Source: Caenispirillum bisanense | GTDB lineage: Bacteria > Pseudomonadota > Alphaproteobacteria > Rhodospirillales > UBA2165 | Assembly: GCA_945877815.1 (NCBI GenBank) | Contig: CAMDWJ010000014.1 | Span: 32,677-96,676 of the forward strand | Length of the DNA stretch: 64,000 nucleotides | Direction of reading: 5' to 3' | Made by a program: the position numbers and the translations under genes | Part shown: positions 62,221 to 64,000 of the stretch, piece after piece | Position numbering within the stretch: the first letter of the stretch is position 1 | How the letters are laid out: the number at the start of each line of letters is the position of its first letter | The notes under the pieces: model-generated | Told to the model about the DNA's origin: nothing | The model's input: the letters and a program-made list of their open reading frames with translations, nothing else | The model's database searches: none

Positions 62221-63000
62221 TTACTTGGCGGCGCCGTGGCAATGTTTGTATCGGAGCCCGGAGCCGCAGGGGCAGGGCGCCAGCCGATTTGGTTGCGCCG
62301 ACGTTGTCTCCAGGATTTTGTTACGGTTCTCGTTGAAGACGACGGCATCGCGCAGATATTTGCCGTGGAATCCGAAGGCCGATTCCAAATCCTGACCGAA
62401 AAAACTTCCCTGAGACTCGATCGAGAAGCGCGCTGCGATTTCGGGCGGGGGAAACCGGATTCCTTGACCGATCATTTCGTCATAAAGATAGTGGCAGACG
62501 ATCATGTCTTCGGACGCGGTCGGAAAGGCGAGCGTGTCGAAATCGATTTGCGCAGTGGTTTCGAGCAGTTTCGCGCTGCGTAGGGAAAAGCCGCCGTTGC
62601 CCACGCGGTTCTTATTCATCTCGACGATCGTGTTGCCGGGCTGCAACGAAAGCTTCGCGGGCCATGGCGCTCCGACATAATCGTAATCCAGGAATTCCCG
62701 GCTGAAGGAGTGAGGATTCAACACGAAGCCGTCGGCCTGTACGACCAGACAGAAGGGTGTGTCGATGAAGCGAATGAGATCGCCGAGGATAAATTTGCTG
62801 TAGCCGCGCAAGTCCATCGGCGGAACCCGGACGTAATCGATGTCGGGGTCGATTTGGAATGGCTGTGCCGACGATAGGAATTTGACCGCGCCGAACTGGA
62901 TGTCCCGACACGACTTCTTCAAGGCGAGCTGGGTATTGTCCAAGTCGACGGAACTGACCGCTACCAGCGTGATTTCGGGCAGTAGAATTTTATCGGCCAT
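62221..63000 (-). CDS. DUF5672-like protein with C-terminal SEC-C zinc motif
   Basis: The 259-residue protein has the DUF5672 glycosyltransferase-like pattern: Leu-Val-Val-Gln-Ala-Asp-Gly near residue 86, Asp-Tyr-Asp-Tyr-Val-Gly-Ala-Pro-Trp-Pro, and Asn-Gly-Gly-Phe-Ser-Leu-Arg-Ser. The last 20 residues are a SEC-C motif, Cys-Pro-Cys-Gly-Ser-Gly-x2-Tyr-Lys-His-Cys-His, which binds zinc and in SecA contacts ribosomes or SecB. Acting on sugars is inferred from the family. It lies downstream of the methyltransferase gene on one strand (gap 119). Confidence 0.85.
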   Translation of the reverse strand: MADKILLPEITLVAVSSVDLDNTQLALKKSCRDIQFGAVKFLSSAQPFQIDPDIDYVRVPPMDLRGYSKFILGDLIRFIDTPFCLVVQADGFVLNPHSFSREFLDYDYVGAPWPAKLSLQPGNTIVEMNKNRVGNGGFSLRSAKLLETTAQIDFDTLAFPTASEDMIVCHYLYDEMIGQGIRFPPPEIAARFSIESQGSFFGQDLESAFGFHGKYLRDAVVFNENRNKILETTSAQPNRLAPCPCGSGLRYKHCHGAAK

Positions 63001-63119
63001 CGCTATTTTCTAGCACCCGTCGAAAACGAGGCCAAATTCAAAAAACGAAATCGACGGTTTCGTTGAATGAATAAAAAATGAGGCCGTCAGCACCGGGTCA
63101 GGCTGCGGGCACCGCTCGC

Positions 63120-63926
63120 CTACATAATTCCCCGTTTCATCAGATAAGTTTTCAATCCGATGAGCGCGCGCGGCGGCAGATGAGCGGGAATATCGAACGG
63201 CATTCCCTCCAGCGAGACGGCCTCCCACTGCGTGCCGCGTTTGCGCATGGCCCAGAATCCTTCCCAGGCGGTTACGCGGCCGAGCAATTCGCCGACCGCC
63301 AGAGTGACGCCGGGATGATAAAGCTGTTGCAGATGGGTGGCATAAGCGCAGTCTAAACTTGGGTTTGCGCGGGCGATTTCGGCGTTGACCTGGTGCGCTT
63401 GAAGTTCCAAATCGTCGCCGCAGAGTATCCCGCCGTCGGCGACCAGGTGTATCGCGTTGGAAATGTCGCGATGGACCGCCTGATAGCAATGATCCCCGTC
63501 GATATAGATCAAGTCGTAGCTGCCGCGCGGCAAGGTCGGAAGAATCTTATCGCTAAAGCCGCGCATCACCTCATGACGGACCTCCGCTGGAAGATGGGTC
63601 ATGTTTTGGCGGAAGGTCTCGAAGATCGTCCCGTCGGCCAATGCGTCGTCCATGGAGGCATGGATACCGGCCGGATTGATCGACCGATCTACGAACGGTT
63701 GCCATGGATCGATGCAGGTGATGCGGCCCTTTGTGGGATTGTGCCGGGCGAGCGCCTGGCCAAAGGTCAGCGCCGACGCGCCTGCCCAGGAGCCGATTTC
63801 CAGGACTTCCAATGGGCGTCCGCCCCGATCCAGCGACAGGCGCCAGACCGCGCCCATCATGAACATCAGGCGCACCGGATTGAACGTGACCCCGTTTAAG
63901 CCTTCGAATGTCGGGCCTTGCGTCAT
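63120..63926 (-). CDS. Class I SAM-dependent methyltransferase
   Basis: The 268-residue protein has motif I Val-Leu-Glu-Ile-Gly-Ser-Trp-Ala-Gly-Ala-Ser, Ile-Thr-Cys-Ile-Asp-Pro-Trp (motif II) and Leu-Ile-Tyr-Ile-Asp-Gly-Asp-His-Cys-Tyr. That last segment is typical of the TylF/Methyltransf_24 type acting on small hydroxylated molecules or sugars. It lies between two genes that encode SEC-C tails. The ATG is 17 bases past the stop of the partial upstream gene, so these are probably co-transcribed. Confidence 0.85.
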   Translation of the reverse strand: MTQGPTFEGLNGVTFNPVRLMFMMGAVWRLSLDRGGRPLEVLEIGSWAGASALTFGQALARHNPTKGRITCIDPWQPFVDRSINPAGIHASMDDALADGTIFETFRQNMTHLPAEVRHEVMRGFSDKILPTLPRGSYDLIYIDGDHCYQAVHRDISNAIHLVADGGILCGDDLELQAHQVNAEIARANPSLDCAYATHLQQLYHPGVTLAVGELLGRVTAWEGFWAMRKRGTQWEAVSLEGMPFDIPAHLPPRALIGLKTYLMKRGIM

Positions 63927-63942
63927 TGCGCGGCCCTGATCG

Positions 63943-64000
63943 TTACCCGGCGGTGCCGTGGCAGTGCTTATATTTGCGCCCGGAACCGCAGGGGCAGGCT
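63943..64000 (-). CDS. C-terminal end of a SEC-C-tailed protein, rest outside the window
   Basis: Only about 18 C-terminal residues remain: Ala-Cys-Pro-Cys-Gly-Ser-Gly-Arg-Lys-Tyr-Lys-His-Cys-His, then a short tail and TAA at 63943-63945. The zinc-binding Cys-x-Cys-x8-Cys-His matches the SEC-C tail of the 62221 gene. The family of the rest is not visible. Confidence 0.75.
   Translation of the reverse strand, partial: ACPCGSGRKYKHCHGTAG

Overview
The window looks like a chromosomal segment of a GC-rich alphaproteobacterium, probably of the Rhodospirillales kind. The grounds are the cobS/cobT pair beside a J-domain gene and bolA, a DUF2336 gene next to multi-PAS hybrid kinases, the single-chain NADP isocitrate dehydrogenase, orphan Bug/TctC-type binding proteins, a small inner-membrane ORF ahead of xerD, and tRNA genes that encode CCA. 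No lineage marker such as rRNA is present, so the placement is inference. Genes are tightly packed, often with 4-base stop/start overlaps. No stretch longer than 300 bases lacks a gene or RNA. No prophage, insertion sequence, rRNA operon or CRISPR array was seen.

Layout: 0-5.4 kb is a minus-strand housekeeping run (ppx/gppA-type phosphatase, rlmE, guaB, rsmB-like RNA methylase, GNAT) beside the tail of a membrane protein. A tRNA-Gln(CUG) follows, then a plus-strand block of a family-2 glycosyltransferase, polysaccharide deacetylase, methyltransferase, DapA-like aldolase and LigI-like lactonase (5.7-9.9 kb). At 10.4-16.3 kb are an ACMSD-like amidohydrolase and a PadR-controlled RND efflux operon with two clear operators. 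At 16.3-26.3 kb lies a long minus-strand series: pssA/psd phospholipid synthesis, a FixJ-type regulator, a five-PAS hybrid kinase, DUF2336, a LysM protein, a membrane protein and two c-type cytochromes, the second with its start codons in the loop of a perfect hairpin.

At 26.4-34.3 kb are a LOG-family gene, icd, an AbrB/Doc toxin-antitoxin pair behind a 14-bp palindrome, rpmB, two unknown genes, cobT, cobS, a J-domain gene and bolA. At 34.4-40.8 kb is an accessory-looking catabolic stretch (two orphan tripartite-transport binding proteins, a luciferase-like flavin oxidoreductase, a Rieske oxygenase, DUF2889) rich in hairpin repeats; two copies of one repeat in opposite orientation bracket the Rieske/DUF2889 pair. 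At 40.3-47 kb are a CBS protein, a CorC-like transporter, aroB, aroK, a small membrane ORF, an exported unknown and xerD.

At 47-61.3 kb is a mosaic of oxidation and hydrolysis genes: two D-2-hydroxyacid dehydrogenases, two FMN 2-hydroxyacid oxidases, three alpha/beta hydrolases, an M19 dipeptidase and an SDR. Interleaved are purine salvage (gpt and a convergent AzgA-type permease) and a second hybrid kinase. The right end (61.3-64 kb) holds two small exported proteins sharing a cysteine motif, and two genes whose products end in SEC-C zinc motifs around a methyltransferase gene.

The best candidates for something new are the hairpin at the cytochrome start, the covarying mirrored repeats around the Rieske module, the SEC-C-tailed cluster and the paired small exported proteins. 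None of these proves a new system from sequence alone.
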